DNA from: CAZEVY01 sp964515555
GTDB taxonomy: Bacteria > Acidobacteriota > Terriglobia > Bryobacterales > Bryobacteraceae
Assembly: GCA_964515555.1 (NCBI GenBank)
Contig: CAZEVY010000008.1
Location: forward strand, 35,913 to 99,912
Length of the DNA stretch: 64,000 nt
Direction: 5' to 3'
Shown here: positions 51,101 through 58,588 of the stretch, in pieces
Position numbering within the stretch: the stretch's first letter is position 1
Layout: the number at the start of each line of letters is the position of its first letter
Notes under the pieces: generated by a model
What the model was told of the DNA's origin: nothing
The model's input: only the letters and a program-made list of their open reading frames with translations
The model's database searches: none
Position numbers and translations under genes: made by a program

Positions 51101-53119
51101 CTACTCGCCCGAAGGCCGGGCCGAGCCGTCGCCCAGATACCGCGCCAGCCACTCGACCCAGCGGCGGCTCACGTCGCGCGAGTGCACCGGGTCGGCGGGG
51201 CTGTGGCCCGGCAGCGGATACGCGATGAACTGCGTCGTCACGTTGTTGTCCACCAGCGCGCGATAGAGCTGGTAGGACTGCGTGATCGGCACCCGATAGT
51301 CGCCCGTGTTGCACAGCACCAGCGTCGGCGCCTTGATGCGCGGCGCGTAGGTGATGGGCGACTGTTCGGAATACGAGCGGCGGCGCGCGGCGTCGGTCCA
51401 GGGCGATCCGCCCATGGCCTGGCCGCGGCGGACGTTGGCGTCGCCGAGGTTGTATTGGTCCATCCAGTCGGTGACCGCGGCGCCGGCGACTGCGGCCTTC
51501 CACTGGTCGGGATAGTTGCCGAGAAGCCACGTCGTCATGTAGCCGCCATAGGACCAGCCCGAGACTCCCATGCGCGTCTCGTCGACAAAGCCGCGCTGCT
51601 TGAGATGCGCGACGCCCGACATCACGTCGCGGCCCGGTCCCGCTCCGGCGTCGTTCCAGATCGCCGCCTGGAAGGCGTTGCCGAGGTTGTCGCTGCCGCG
51701 ATAATTCGGCTCGAACACCACCCATCCCTGCGCGGCGAACAACTGCGCGCGCGCCGAGAACGCCTCCTTCGAGGCCGACCGCGGGCCGCCGTGAATGAAC
51801 AGCAGTAGCGGATACTTGCGCCCGGCGGCGAATCCGGGCGGATAAGTCACGACGCCGTCCTGGCGGAATCCGTCTGCCCCGTCCCAGGCGACCGTCTCGG
51901 TGCGGCCCAGCTCGAGCGCCGCGATCTCGTCGTTGAACGACGTGAGGCGCGCCGGCTTCGCGCCGGGCGACGTCGAAGTCGTGTAAAGCTCCGAGGGACG
52001 CGCCGGCTCGCTCGCGAGGAACGCCAGATCTCCGCGCGCGTTGAGCGACGCGTCGAGCCAGAACGCCGCCGCGGGGACCAGCTTGCCGAGGTCGAGCCGC
52101 CGCGCCGCGCCCGTGAGCGGCTGCACCCACACGCCGACCGTCGTGCCGTCATTCGCGCTGACGACGAGCGCCTTCGAGTCGCTGGTCCAAATGGCGCGCT
52201 GCACGTTGCGGTCGATCGCGCGCGTGACGCTGGCGCCTTCGCCTCCCGAAATCGGAGCTACGTGGATTTCGTTGACGTTGCGCGTCTGGCTCTCGCGCGG
52301 GTGCCAGTAGGCGATGTGCCGTCCGTCGGGCGAGATGACGGGCTGCGACTCGTTGCGCGACCGGCCGGTGAGCGCGCGCATGGCGCCGGTCTCCACGTCG
52401 ACGATCTGCACGGCGCTCTGATCGCCGTCGCCGGAATAGGGCGAGGCGACCTTCACGCAGGCGATCTGCTTCCCGTCGGGCGACCAGGAGATCGGCGACG
52501 CGGGGGAGCTCGGCGGCAGGCTCACCGGCAGCGTCCAGGCGCCCGAGGTGATTCGCTTCGCGGCGGCGCTGCCGTCGGTCGCGATCAGCCACAAATGCGA
52601 TGACATTGGCGCGCTGGTTCGCAGGAAGTCGTTCGTGCGGACCTCGAACGCTCGGTTGTGACGCTCTTCGCCGGTGCGCTTGGGCGCTTCGTCGGCGGCG
52701 ACGTAGGCGATGGCGCCGCCGTCCGGCCGCCAGGCGTATTGCTGGACCGCGGTCGGCGACTTCGTCAACTGCCAGGCCTCGCCGCCGGACATCGGGAGAA
52801 TGAACACCTGCGCCGCGCCGCCGGCATTCGCGAGGAAGGCGAGGCGGTCGCCGGAGGGCGACCAGCGCGGCTGGCCGAGACCGGCCCGGTCGCGCACCAG
52901 GATCGATTGCGCGCGCGTGGCGGTGTCGACCAGGACGAGCTGCGGGTCGTAGCGGTTCTCTTCGAGATTCGCCCGCGAAACGACGAGGGCGACGCGCCGG
53001 CCGTCGGGAGAGATTTGGGGGTCGGCCAGGCGCACGACTTTCTCGGTGTGATCGAGGGTGAAGCGCGCGGCCAGGGCGGGCAGTGCGAGGGCGAGGGCTA
53101 AGGCGATGAGGCGAAACAT
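51101..53119 (-). CDS. S9 family exported peptidase (prolyl oligopeptidase/DPP-like)
   Basis: 672 residues. Signal peptide MFRLIALALALALPALAARF; an N-terminal beta-propeller with PD40-like repeats (ISPDGRRVALV, WSPSGDRLAFL, WSPDGKQIACV, ISPDGRHIAYW); a C-terminal alpha/beta-hydrolase domain. The nucleophile serine lies in GVSGWSYGGYMT, the Asp in CNTGDYRVPIT, the His in LPGHSPADP. S9 enzymes remove dipeptides or acyl-amino acids from short peptides, complementing the S46 peptidase at 10.4 kb. The start is set by the signal peptide and by TATCCT seven bases upstream. Confidence 0.93.
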   Translation of the reverse strand: MFRLIALALALALPALAARFTLDHTEKVVRLADPQISPDGRRVALVVSRANLEENRYDPQLVLVDTATRAQSILVRDRAGLGQPRWSPSGDRLAFLANAGGAAQVFILPMSGGEAWQLTKSPTAVQQYAWRPDGGAIAYVAADEAPKRTGEERHNRAFEVRTNDFLRTSAPMSSHLWLIATDGSAAAKRITSGAWTLPVSLPPSSPASPISWSPDGKQIACVKVASPYSGDGDQSAVQIVDVETGAMRALTGRSRNESQPVISPDGRHIAYWHPRESQTRNVNEIHVAPISGGEGASVTRAIDRNVQRAIWTSDSKALVVSANDGTTVGVWVQPLTGAARRLDLGKLVPAAAFWLDASLNARGDLAFLASEPARPSELYTTSTSPGAKPARLTSFNDEIAALELGRTETVAWDGADGFRQDGVVTYPPGFAAGRKYPLLLFIHGGPRSASKEAFSARAQLFAAQGWVVFEPNYRGSDNLGNAFQAAIWNDAGAGPGRDVMSGVAHLKQRGFVDETRMGVSGWSYGGYMTTWLLGNYPDQWKAAVAGAAVTDWMDQYNLGDANVRRGQAMGGSPWTDAARRRSYSEQSPITYAPRIKAPTLVLCNTGDYRVPITQSYQLYRALVDNNVTTQFIAYPLPGHSPADPVHSRDVSRRWVEWLARYLGDGSARPSGE

Positions 53120-53126
53120 GCCGATC

Positions 53127-53132
53127 AGGATA
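53127..53132 (-). promoter_or_regulatory. -10-like TATCCT seven bases before ATG 53119
   Basis: On the minus strand: TATCCT, GATCGGC, ATG. Together with the divergent ECF sigma gene it occupies a gap of only about 50 bases. Confidence 0.5.
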
Positions 53133-53173
53133 CACGAATCGGCGGCCCCGAACGTATTAAATAGTGGCAGGTG

Positions 53174-53710
53174 ATGGAAGCAGGCGAGCTGGCGATGACG
53201 CTGGTGACCCGGGAGCGCGCCGAGGCGCTCTCGTTCGAGGACTTGGTGCGCGCGCACGAGCGCGGCATCCTCCGCACCTGCCTGCGCATGCTGGGCGATA
53301 TCGAGGACGCCCGCGACGCCGCCCAGGAGGTCTTCCTGAAGCTGCACCGCAACATGGGGCAGGTCGAGCCGGGGCGCAAGGTGGCCCCGTGGCTTTACCA
53401 GGTCGCGATGAACCACTGCCGCGACCGGTTGAGGCGGAAGCGGCCGTCGGAGGCGCTCGAGCTGCTCGATCCGCCGGCGCTCGATCCGCATCCGGAGGCG
53501 CTGGCGTCGCGCGAGGAGCGGCGGAGACTGGTGCTGCGCGGACTGAAACGGCTGGCCGAGGGAGAACGGGAGGCGCTGGTGCTGCGGGAACTGGAAGGGC
53601 TTTCGACCGGGGAGGTCGCGCTCATCATGGGCAACAGCGAGGCGACGGTGCGGTCGCAGATCGCCAAGGCGCGAGCGAAGCTGAGAACGGTATTGCGAGG
53701 TATCTTATGA
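53174..53710 (+). CDS. ECF-type RNA polymerase sigma factor
   Basis: 178 residues. Region 2 is recognised from RTCLRMLGDIEDARDAAQEV, FLKLHRNM and WLYQVAMNHCRDRLRR; region 4 from LAEGEREALVLRELEGLSTG with the helix-turn-helix EVALIMGNSEATVRSQIAKA. The core length and lack of region 3 define an ECF sigma factor. GTG 53171 and ATG 53174 are adjacent; I use ATG. Overlaps the downstream membrane protein (probable anti-sigma) by four bases, the usual arrangement for ECF/anti-sigma pairs. Confidence 0.93.
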   Translation: MEAGELAMTLVTRERAEALSFEDLVRAHERGILRTCLRMLGDIEDARDAAQEVFLKLHRNMGQVEPGRKVAPWLYQVAMNHCRDRLRRKRPSEALELLDPPALDPHPEALASREERRRLVLRGLKRLAEGEREALVLRELEGLSTGEVALIMGNSEATVRSQIAKARAKLRTVLRGIL

Positions 53711-54081
53711 GCGATCCGGAACTCGAACGATTGCGCGAGTGGACGGAGGTCACCGGCGAGGAGGTCGGCGAGCTGCACCGCGCGGTGATGGCGCGTGTGG
53801 CCGCGCGCCGCCGAAGGCCGTACTGGTGGCTGGCGGCGGCGGCGGCGCTGATGGCAGCGGTCGCCGTGGGATGGAGTGTGCGGGCGCCGATGGAGGAGAT
53901 TGCGCTGACGATGCCGGCCGCGCCGCGTGCGCCGGAAGTGCGGTTCACGCCGAAGGCGGCCGTCGCCAGGGCGGCGCGCGTGACACCGGCGGCTCGCGAG
54001 ACGCGAGCGTCCGTCATCAAGATTTTCACGGACGACCGGGATGTGGTCATCCTGCTGGTTTCAGATGGAGGTGAGGAATGA
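53707..54081 (+). CDS. single-TM probable anti-sigma factor
   Basis: 124 residues. A cytoplasmic N-terminus of about 37 residues (ELERLREWTEVTGEEVGELH), one TM helix (about 39-58, YWWLAAAAALMAAVAVGWSV) and a periplasmic alanine/arginine-rich tail ending in TDDRDVVILLVSDGGEE. The cytoplasmic part is too short for a full ZAS domain and lacks HxxxCxxC, so the anti-sigma role is inferred from topology and position. Overlaps by four bases with both neighbours. Confidence 0.72.
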   Translation: MSDPELERLREWTEVTGEEVGELHRAVMARVAARRRRPYWWLAAAAALMAAVAVGWSVRAPMEEIALTMPAAPRAPEVRFTPKAAVARAARVTPAARETRASVIKIFTDDRDVVILLVSDGGEE

Positions 54082-54839
54082 AGAAGATTATTCTGTCGAT
54101 GGCGCTGGCGATGCTGCCGCTGGTCGCGCAGATGAGCCTGCCCAACGTGAAGTTGGTGTCCTTGAAGCACGTGGGAACCAACGTAGCAAGTGAGTTGCTA
54201 ATGCCGTTCATGGGCGAGGGCTCTCCGGTGCAGGTGAGGTTTTCGGGCAGGCCGAGGTTGGTCGTCCTTAGTGGACTACCGGAAGCGATCGCCGTGGTCG
54301 AGGAATACATCAAGAAGTTCGATGTGCCGCCGCCCGAGCCGTCGCGACCCGCGCCGAGAAACATCGAGGTGACGGCGTACATGCTCTTCGGCAACAGTGA
54401 GCCAGACTCCGGCGATCTGGCGCCGCCCGCCGAGTTGGCCGGGGTGGTGAAGCAACTTCGTGGAATGTTCCCGTTCAAGAATTACCGGCTCGCCGAAACG
54501 ATGATCGTCCGGGCGCGCGAGAACAATCCTGGCGAGGCGTCGGGTTTGATGGCGATGCCCGGCGCCGGCGACGCCGCGCGAGGGTACTACACATTCAAGT
54601 ACACGAACGCCGCGATCAGTTCCGACGAGAAGGGGCGTACAATCAGGCTCGACCGCGTTCGCGTGAACGCCAGGGTTCCCTACCCTGCCTTTCCCGGCGC
54701 CCCACAGGTCCAGTACCACGATGTCGGCGTGATCACCGACGTCGATCTACGCGAAGGGCAGAAGGTCGTTGTCGGAAAGACGAGCGGCCCCAGCATGACT
54801 TCATTGTTTGTGGTTCTCACGACCCGCCTCGTCGAATAG
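54078..54839 (+). CDS. exported protein with secretin-like short domain
   Basis: 253 residues, signal peptide MKKIILSMALAMLPLVAQM. Residues 48-78 (RFSGRPRLVVLSGLPEAIAV, then VEEYIKKFDVPPP) have the form of the secretin N1/NolW-type KH-like fold that precedes the pore in type II/III secretion. The C-terminus (GVITDVDLREGQKVVVGKTS ... LFVVLTTRLVE) echoes the end of secretin beta-domains, without the full pore. It is the third gene of a sigma/anti-sigma unit, so it may be the sensed or regulated periplasmic component. Confidence 0.7.
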   Translation: MKKIILSMALAMLPLVAQMSLPNVKLVSLKHVGTNVASELLMPFMGEGSPVQVRFSGRPRLVVLSGLPEAIAVVEEYIKKFDVPPPEPSRPAPRNIEVTAYMLFGNSEPDSGDLAPPAELAGVVKQLRGMFPFKNYRLAETMIVRARENNPGEASGLMAMPGAGDAARGYYTFKYTNAAISSDEKGRTIRLDRVRVNARVPYPAFPGAPQVQYHDVGVITDVDLREGQKVVVGKTSGPSMTSLFVVLTTRLVE

Positions 54840-54845
54840 GAGAGG

Positions 54846-54851
54846 CATAAT
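54846..54851 (+). promoter_or_regulatory. -10-like CATAAT six bases before GTG 54858
   Basis: CATAAT, GGGACC, GTG. It lies only six bases after the previous stop, so the gene can be expressed apart from the sigma-factor operon. Confidence 0.45.
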
Positions 54852-54857
54852 GGGACC

Positions 54858-55484
54858 GTGGCCGAGGAGCTCCTGCCGCTGTTCCCGCTATCGGTAGTGC
54901 TGCTGCCGCACACCCAGCTTCCGCTGCACATCTTCGAGGACCGCTACAAGGAGATGATCGGCGAGGCCATCACGGAGCACACCGAGTTCGGCGTGGTGCT
55001 GGCGACCGGCAACGGCATCGTCAACGCCGGCTGCACGGCGATGGTGGAGCAGGTGGTGCGGAATTACCCCGACGGACGCCTGGATATCGTCACCGTCGGC
55101 GTCCGGCGTTTCGAGATTCACTCGCTCAACGACGAGAAATCCTATCTGCGCGGCGCCGTGCAGTACTTCGACGACGTCGACTTCGAAGCCCCCACCGACC
55201 TCAAGCACCGCGCCGTCGAGGCCTGGCGCAAGTCGGGGAGGGGCGAGGAAGAGGAGGAGCCGGCGGCGCCCGATGAAGACGCCCCGCAGCTCAGCTTCCT
55301 GCTGGCCCACTCCATCGACGACCTGGCGTTCCGCCAGCAGATGCTCGTCATGCGGTCCGAATCCGACCGGCTCCGCAAGCTCCTCGAGTTCTTCCCGACC
55401 TGGCGCGCGCGGCAGGCCTACGGCCAGCGGCTGAAAGATCTGGCGCCGCGCAACGGACACGCCCGGCTCCCGGATTCCGAGTAG
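54858..55484 (+). CDS. Lon-protease N-terminal (LON substrate-binding) domain protein
   Basis: 208 residues, stand-alone LON_substr_bdg domain: LLPLFPLSVVLLPHTQLPLH at the N-terminus, IFEDRYKEMI, then GVVLATGNGIVNAGCTAMVE and DIVTVGVRRFEIHSL. A helical C-terminal part follows after an acidic linker (GRGEEEEEPAAPDEDAPQLS). No AAA+ or protease domain is attached. Such proteins are thought to bind substrates or partners but are poorly characterised. GTG start. Confidence 0.9.
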   Translation: MAEELLPLFPLSVVLLPHTQLPLHIFEDRYKEMIGEAITEHTEFGVVLATGNGIVNAGCTAMVEQVVRNYPDGRLDIVTVGVRRFEIHSLNDEKSYLRGAVQYFDDVDFEAPTDLKHRAVEAWRKSGRGEEEEEPAAPDEDAPQLSFLLAHSIDDLAFRQQMLVMRSESDRLRKLLEFFPTWRARQAYGQRLKDLAPRNGHARLPDSE

Positions 55485-55499
55485 CCTGCCTGCCGGCGC

Positions 55500-56978
55500 C
55501 TACCAGTGCGGCGGCGCCATCCGATTGGCGCACTCCCCCGGCGCCGTCCCATCCTCGGACCGATCGTCGCCCGTCACCGTGCGGAGGCGCTCGAGCTCGG
55601 TGAGCAGCGTGTCGCGCTGGTTGCGGTGGGCGGCGTCGTTATAGAGATTGCGGCTCTCGGCGGGGTCCGCCGCGAGGTCGAACATCTCGTATTCGCGCGG
55701 CTGCTGAATGTAGTCGATCAGCTTCCAGCGCGAAGTCCGCACGCCCCGCGCCTTCGGCGCGCAGTGCGGTCCCGGATACTCCATGTTCTCGTAGAGCCAC
55801 GATGTCCGCCAGGCGCCGGCGCCGCCTCCAAGGAACGACCGCCAGCTGGCGCCGTGCTCGCGCGTGGCCTCAGGCCGCGCCAGGCCGCAGTAGTCGAGGA
55901 TGGTGTGGCAGACATCGTTATTCAGCACCATGTGGTCGCGATCCACCTGCCCGGCGCGGATGGCCGCCGGGTAGCGCGCCAGCATGGGCACGCGGATCGA
56001 GGGCTCGTACATGAGGCGCTTGTCGAACATGCCGTACTCGCCCAGGAAAAAGCCGTTGTCGCCGGTGTAGATCACCAGCGTGTCCTCGGCCAGACGCTCC
56101 TTGTCGAGGTAATCGAGTATTCGACCCAGGTTTTCGTCGACGCCCAGAATCGTCCGGTAGTAATTCTTCAGGAACACCTGGAAATTGCGCTTCTTGCGCT
56201 CGGCCGGGGGGAGACTGGCGGGCACGCCGCGCTGGCGGAAGTCGGGCATGTCGCCGACCTGCATGTCGGTCCGCCGGATACCCTGCGGCCGCCCCTCCAG
56301 GCCGGTGTGGAACGAGGGCGGCTCGGGGATTTCGATGTCGTCGTAGACTTTGGCGAAGCGGTCGGCGGGCTGCCAGTCGCGATGCGGCGCCTTGAAATTG
56401 CAGATCATCGAAAACGGCCTGTCCTTGGGGCGCGACCGCAGGGTCTCGAGGGCGTTGTCGGCGATGACGTCGTCGACGTAGCCGCGAAACTGCACGCGGC
56501 CGCCGTTGGCGATCATCACCGGATCGCGATAGAGGCCCTGGCCGGGCAGGATCGACCAGTGATCGAACGCCCACGGCATGGTCGCGATGTGCCACTTGCC
56601 GATCATCGCGGTGTAGTAGCCGGCATCCTGCTGGAGCCGCGGGTAGGTGACGACGCCCGGCTTGAAGTAGTGCGACCGGCCGCCGTTGGTGGTGACGCCG
56701 TGAGCGTGCGTGTAGAGACCGGTGAGGATGGTGCCGCGGCTCGGCGAGCACAACGGGTTGGTCGAGAAGGCTTCGGTGAAGCGGACGCCGCCCGAGGCCA
56801 GCCGGTCCATGTTCGGAGTCTTGAGAATCCGGTTGCCGGCGCAGCTCATGGCGTCCCAGCGCTGGTCGTCGGTCATCAGGAAGATGACGTTGGGGCGGCG
56901 TGCGGCCTGCGGCCGCAGGATGGCGGGGAATCCGGCGGCGACGGCCTTCACCGCCGCGCGGCGCGTGATGGGTTTCAT
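55500..56978 (-). CDS. arylsulfatase-type sulfatase, exported via Tat
   Basis: 492 residues. The N-terminus MKPITRRAAVKAVAAGFPA is a Tat-like signal. The sulfatase signature C-x-P-S-R is at residues 77-81 (NPLCSPSRGTILTG), with Cys77 the formylglycine precursor; metal ligands are in FLMTDDQRWD (35-41) and VIYTGDNGFFLGEYG. Sulfatases remove sulfate esters from polysaccharides or other substrates and need a maturase (anSME or FGE), not seen here. The start at 56978 is preferred because TATACT ends eight bases before it and the Tat motif then lies at the terminus. Confidence 0.93.
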   Translation of the reverse strand: MKPITRRAAVKAVAAGFPAILRPQAARRPNVIFLMTDDQRWDAMSCAGNRILKTPNMDRLASGGVRFTEAFSTNPLCSPSRGTILTGLYTHAHGVTTNGGRSHYFKPGVVTYPRLQQDAGYYTAMIGKWHIATMPWAFDHWSILPGQGLYRDPVMIANGGRVQFRGYVDDVIADNALETLRSRPKDRPFSMICNFKAPHRDWQPADRFAKVYDDIEIPEPPSFHTGLEGRPQGIRRTDMQVGDMPDFRQRGVPASLPPAERKKRNFQVFLKNYYRTILGVDENLGRILDYLDKERLAEDTLVIYTGDNGFFLGEYGMFDKRLMYEPSIRVPMLARYPAAIRAGQVDRDHMVLNNDVCHTILDYCGLARPEATREHGASWRSFLGGGAGAWRTSWLYENMEYPGPHCAPKARGVRTSRWKLIDYIQQPREYEMFDLAADPAESRNLYNDAAHRNQRDTLLTELERLRTVTGDDRSEDGTAPGECANRMAPPHW

Positions 56979-56986
56979 CGTCGGCC

Positions 56987-56992
56987 AGTATA
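56987..56992 (-). promoter_or_regulatory. -10-like TATACT eight bases before ATG 56978
   Basis: On the minus strand: TATACT, GGCCGACG, ATG. It lies just before the end of the divergently placed toxin remnant. Confidence 0.45.
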
Positions 56993-57016
56993 ATCCTACC
57001 GGGCGAGGCGCAGCCA

Positions 57017-57338
57017 TCACAGGGGGATGTCCAGTTCGACGTAGCCTCGCGTGACAGTCGACGCAATCGCCGGCACGATTTGGGAGATCGCCCGCCGAAT
57101 CCGCGCCCAGTCGTTGGTGCTCAAGACCGGTATTGCGATCTCGCGCCCCCGAAGATTCTGCTGGTGTCGAATGCCTCTATCCGTGGTTATGAGAAGTTCG
57201 AAACCGGAACGTTGGGCCGCCGTGAGCAGCTCGCCGTTAGTGAGCCCAGCCCAACCCAGATCGAAGGCTGTTTCCACGGTGTGACCCCGAAGTTCGCGCC
57301 GCAGCGGCGCGGGTACGTTGGTCCAGCAGAATTCGCAT
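57017..57338 (-). pseudogene. DUF5615 PIN-like toxin with a 5' frameshift
   Basis: From 57277 down the frame gives ETAFDLGWAGLTNGELLTAA, ITTDRGIRHQQNLRGR and AIPVLSTNDWARIRR, all diagnostic of DUF5615 (PIN-like). The true N-terminus is in another frame: ATG 57338 encodes MRILLDQ, seven bases after the antitoxin stop, and VPAPLRRELRGHTVE continues in the frame of the body. One surplus or two missing bases near 57318 (CAACGTACC) explain the shift. A short-start version from 57277 would lack the first catalytic aspartate, so the toxin is probably inactive. Confidence 0.78.
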
Positions 57339-57344
57339 CGGGTC

Positions 57345-57572
57345 TCATGCGTCGACCGGGTCGGCGAGACTCCTGGCTGCGTGCTCCAGAACCTGATTCA
57401 CCTGTTCGCGGGAGACGCCCGGAAACCACTCCAGGAATTCGTTGACGGTAGCGCCGCCTTCGATGTTGGCGAAGAGCGCCGAAACCGGCACGCGCGTGCC
57501 GCGGAACAGCCAGGCGCCCCCAACCTTGCCGGGATGCCGTTCCACCGCGATGCAAACGGACCAATCGATCAC
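57345..57572 (-). CDS. DUF433 antitoxin
   Basis: 75 residues from GTG 57572. DUF433 features: HPGKVGGAWLFRGTRVPVSA, FANIEGGATVNEFLEWFPGV and SREQVNQVLEHAARSL, a winged-helix-like VapB relative. DUF433 genes typically precede DUF5615 PIN-like toxins, as here. It is intact while its partner is frameshifted. GGGAAGGGAG precedes the GTG. It reads toward the toxin remnant and away from the isomerase gene. Confidence 0.85.
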   Translation of the reverse strand: MIDWSVCIAVERHPGKVGGAWLFRGTRVPVSALFANIEGGATVNEFLEWFPGVSREQVNQVLEHAARSLADPVDA

Positions 57573-57618
57573 AGCGGGACTCCCTTCCCTCGTATTATGC
57601 CGGGAAAGCCGCCCCCAG

Positions 57619-57624
57619 TATAAT
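57619..57624 (+). promoter_or_regulatory. -10 TATAAT seven bases before ATG 57632
   Basis: A perfect TATAAT, then CCTTCTG, then ATG. Of the start-proximal hexamers in this window it is the closest to consensus. Confidence 0.6.
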
Positions 57625-57631
57625 CCTTCTG

Positions 57632-58588
57632 ATGATTCCGATCCTGCACTCGGTCAGCTACGCGGGCGTGTGGCCCGGACAGACGCGCCTCGCCCTCGAC
57701 CAGTTTCTCGACAAGGCCGCCGAGCTCGGGTTCCCGGGCGTCATGTTGATGGCGAAGCGGCCGCACCTGTCGCCGCTCGACTACCCGCGCGACGCGCGGC
57801 TGCGCCTGCGCGAGCAACTGGACGCCCGCCGGCTGCGGTGCGCCGTGATCGCCGGATACAACAACTTCAGCGCCGATCTCGATCACCCCGACGTACCGCA
57901 CCGCGAAATCCAGATCGCGCACGTGACGGAACTGGCGCGCATGGCGGCCGACCTCGGCGCCGGCGTCGTGCGGATCTTTACAGCCTACGAGCACCCCGCC
58001 ATCGGCTACGCGGCGTTGTGGCAGTCGACTGTGGAGGCCGTCCGCGAATGCGCGCGGCGGGCGTCGGAGTTCGGAGTGACGATCGGCGTGCAGAACCACC
58101 ACGACCTGGCGGGGCATCACGACAGTCTGTACGACTTCATCGACGCGGTCGGCGAGGCCAACTGCCGCGCGATCTTCGACGCCTGGGCGCCGGCGCTGCA
58201 CGGCGCCGACATCGTCGCCGCGGCGCGCAAGCTGGCGCCCATCACCTGCCACACCACCATCGCCGACTACCAGCTTCGGCCTCGGGTGAAGTATCACCCC
58301 GGGGTCGTCAACTACACGATGGAGACGCCCTGGGTGCAGGCGGTTCCGCCGGGCGAAGGGTTCATCGACTACCGCGGATTCCTGGGCGCCCTTCGCGAGG
58401 GCGGCTATCGCGAGGGGGTGGCCTTCGAGATGTGTTCGCCCCTGCTGGGCGGGGGATCGGTGGAGAACCTCGACCGCTATGCTCGTGGTTTCTTGGAGTT
58501 AGCCGCCGCCGCCCGGCGAGCTACCGCCGTGCCACGTGGAACATCCGGTAGTGGGCGGTCAGCAGATCGGCGCCGAAGTCGCCGTTGA
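57632..58588 (+). CDS. sugar phosphate isomerase/epimerase (xylose-isomerase-like TIM barrel)
   Basis: 318 residues. AP-endonuclease-2/IolE-type TIM barrel: LDQFLDKAAELGFPGVML at the start, VVRIFTAYE, GVTIGVQNHHDLAGHHD and CRAIFDAWAP carry the usual metal-binding Glu/Asp/His positions at strand ends; FEMCSPLLGGGS closes the barrel. These enzymes isomerise or epimerise sugars and inositols. The last 35 residues (ARRATAVPRGTSGSGRSADR) look unlike the barrel and overlap the convergent DUF3500 gene by 68 bases, so the stop may have been lost recently. Confidence 0.85.
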   Translation: MIPILHSVSYAGVWPGQTRLALDQFLDKAAELGFPGVMLMAKRPHLSPLDYPRDARLRLREQLDARRLRCAVIAGYNNFSADLDHPDVPHREIQIAHVTELARMAADLGAGVVRIFTAYEHPAIGYAALWQSTVEAVRECARRASEFGVTIGVQNHHDLAGHHDSLYDFIDAVGEANCRAIFDAWAPALHGADIVAAARKLAPITCHTTIADYQLRPRVKYHPGVVNYTMETPWVQAVPPGEGFIDYRGFLGALREGGYREGVAFEMCSPLLGGGSVENLDRYARGFLELAAAARRATAVPRGTSGSGRSADRRRSRR

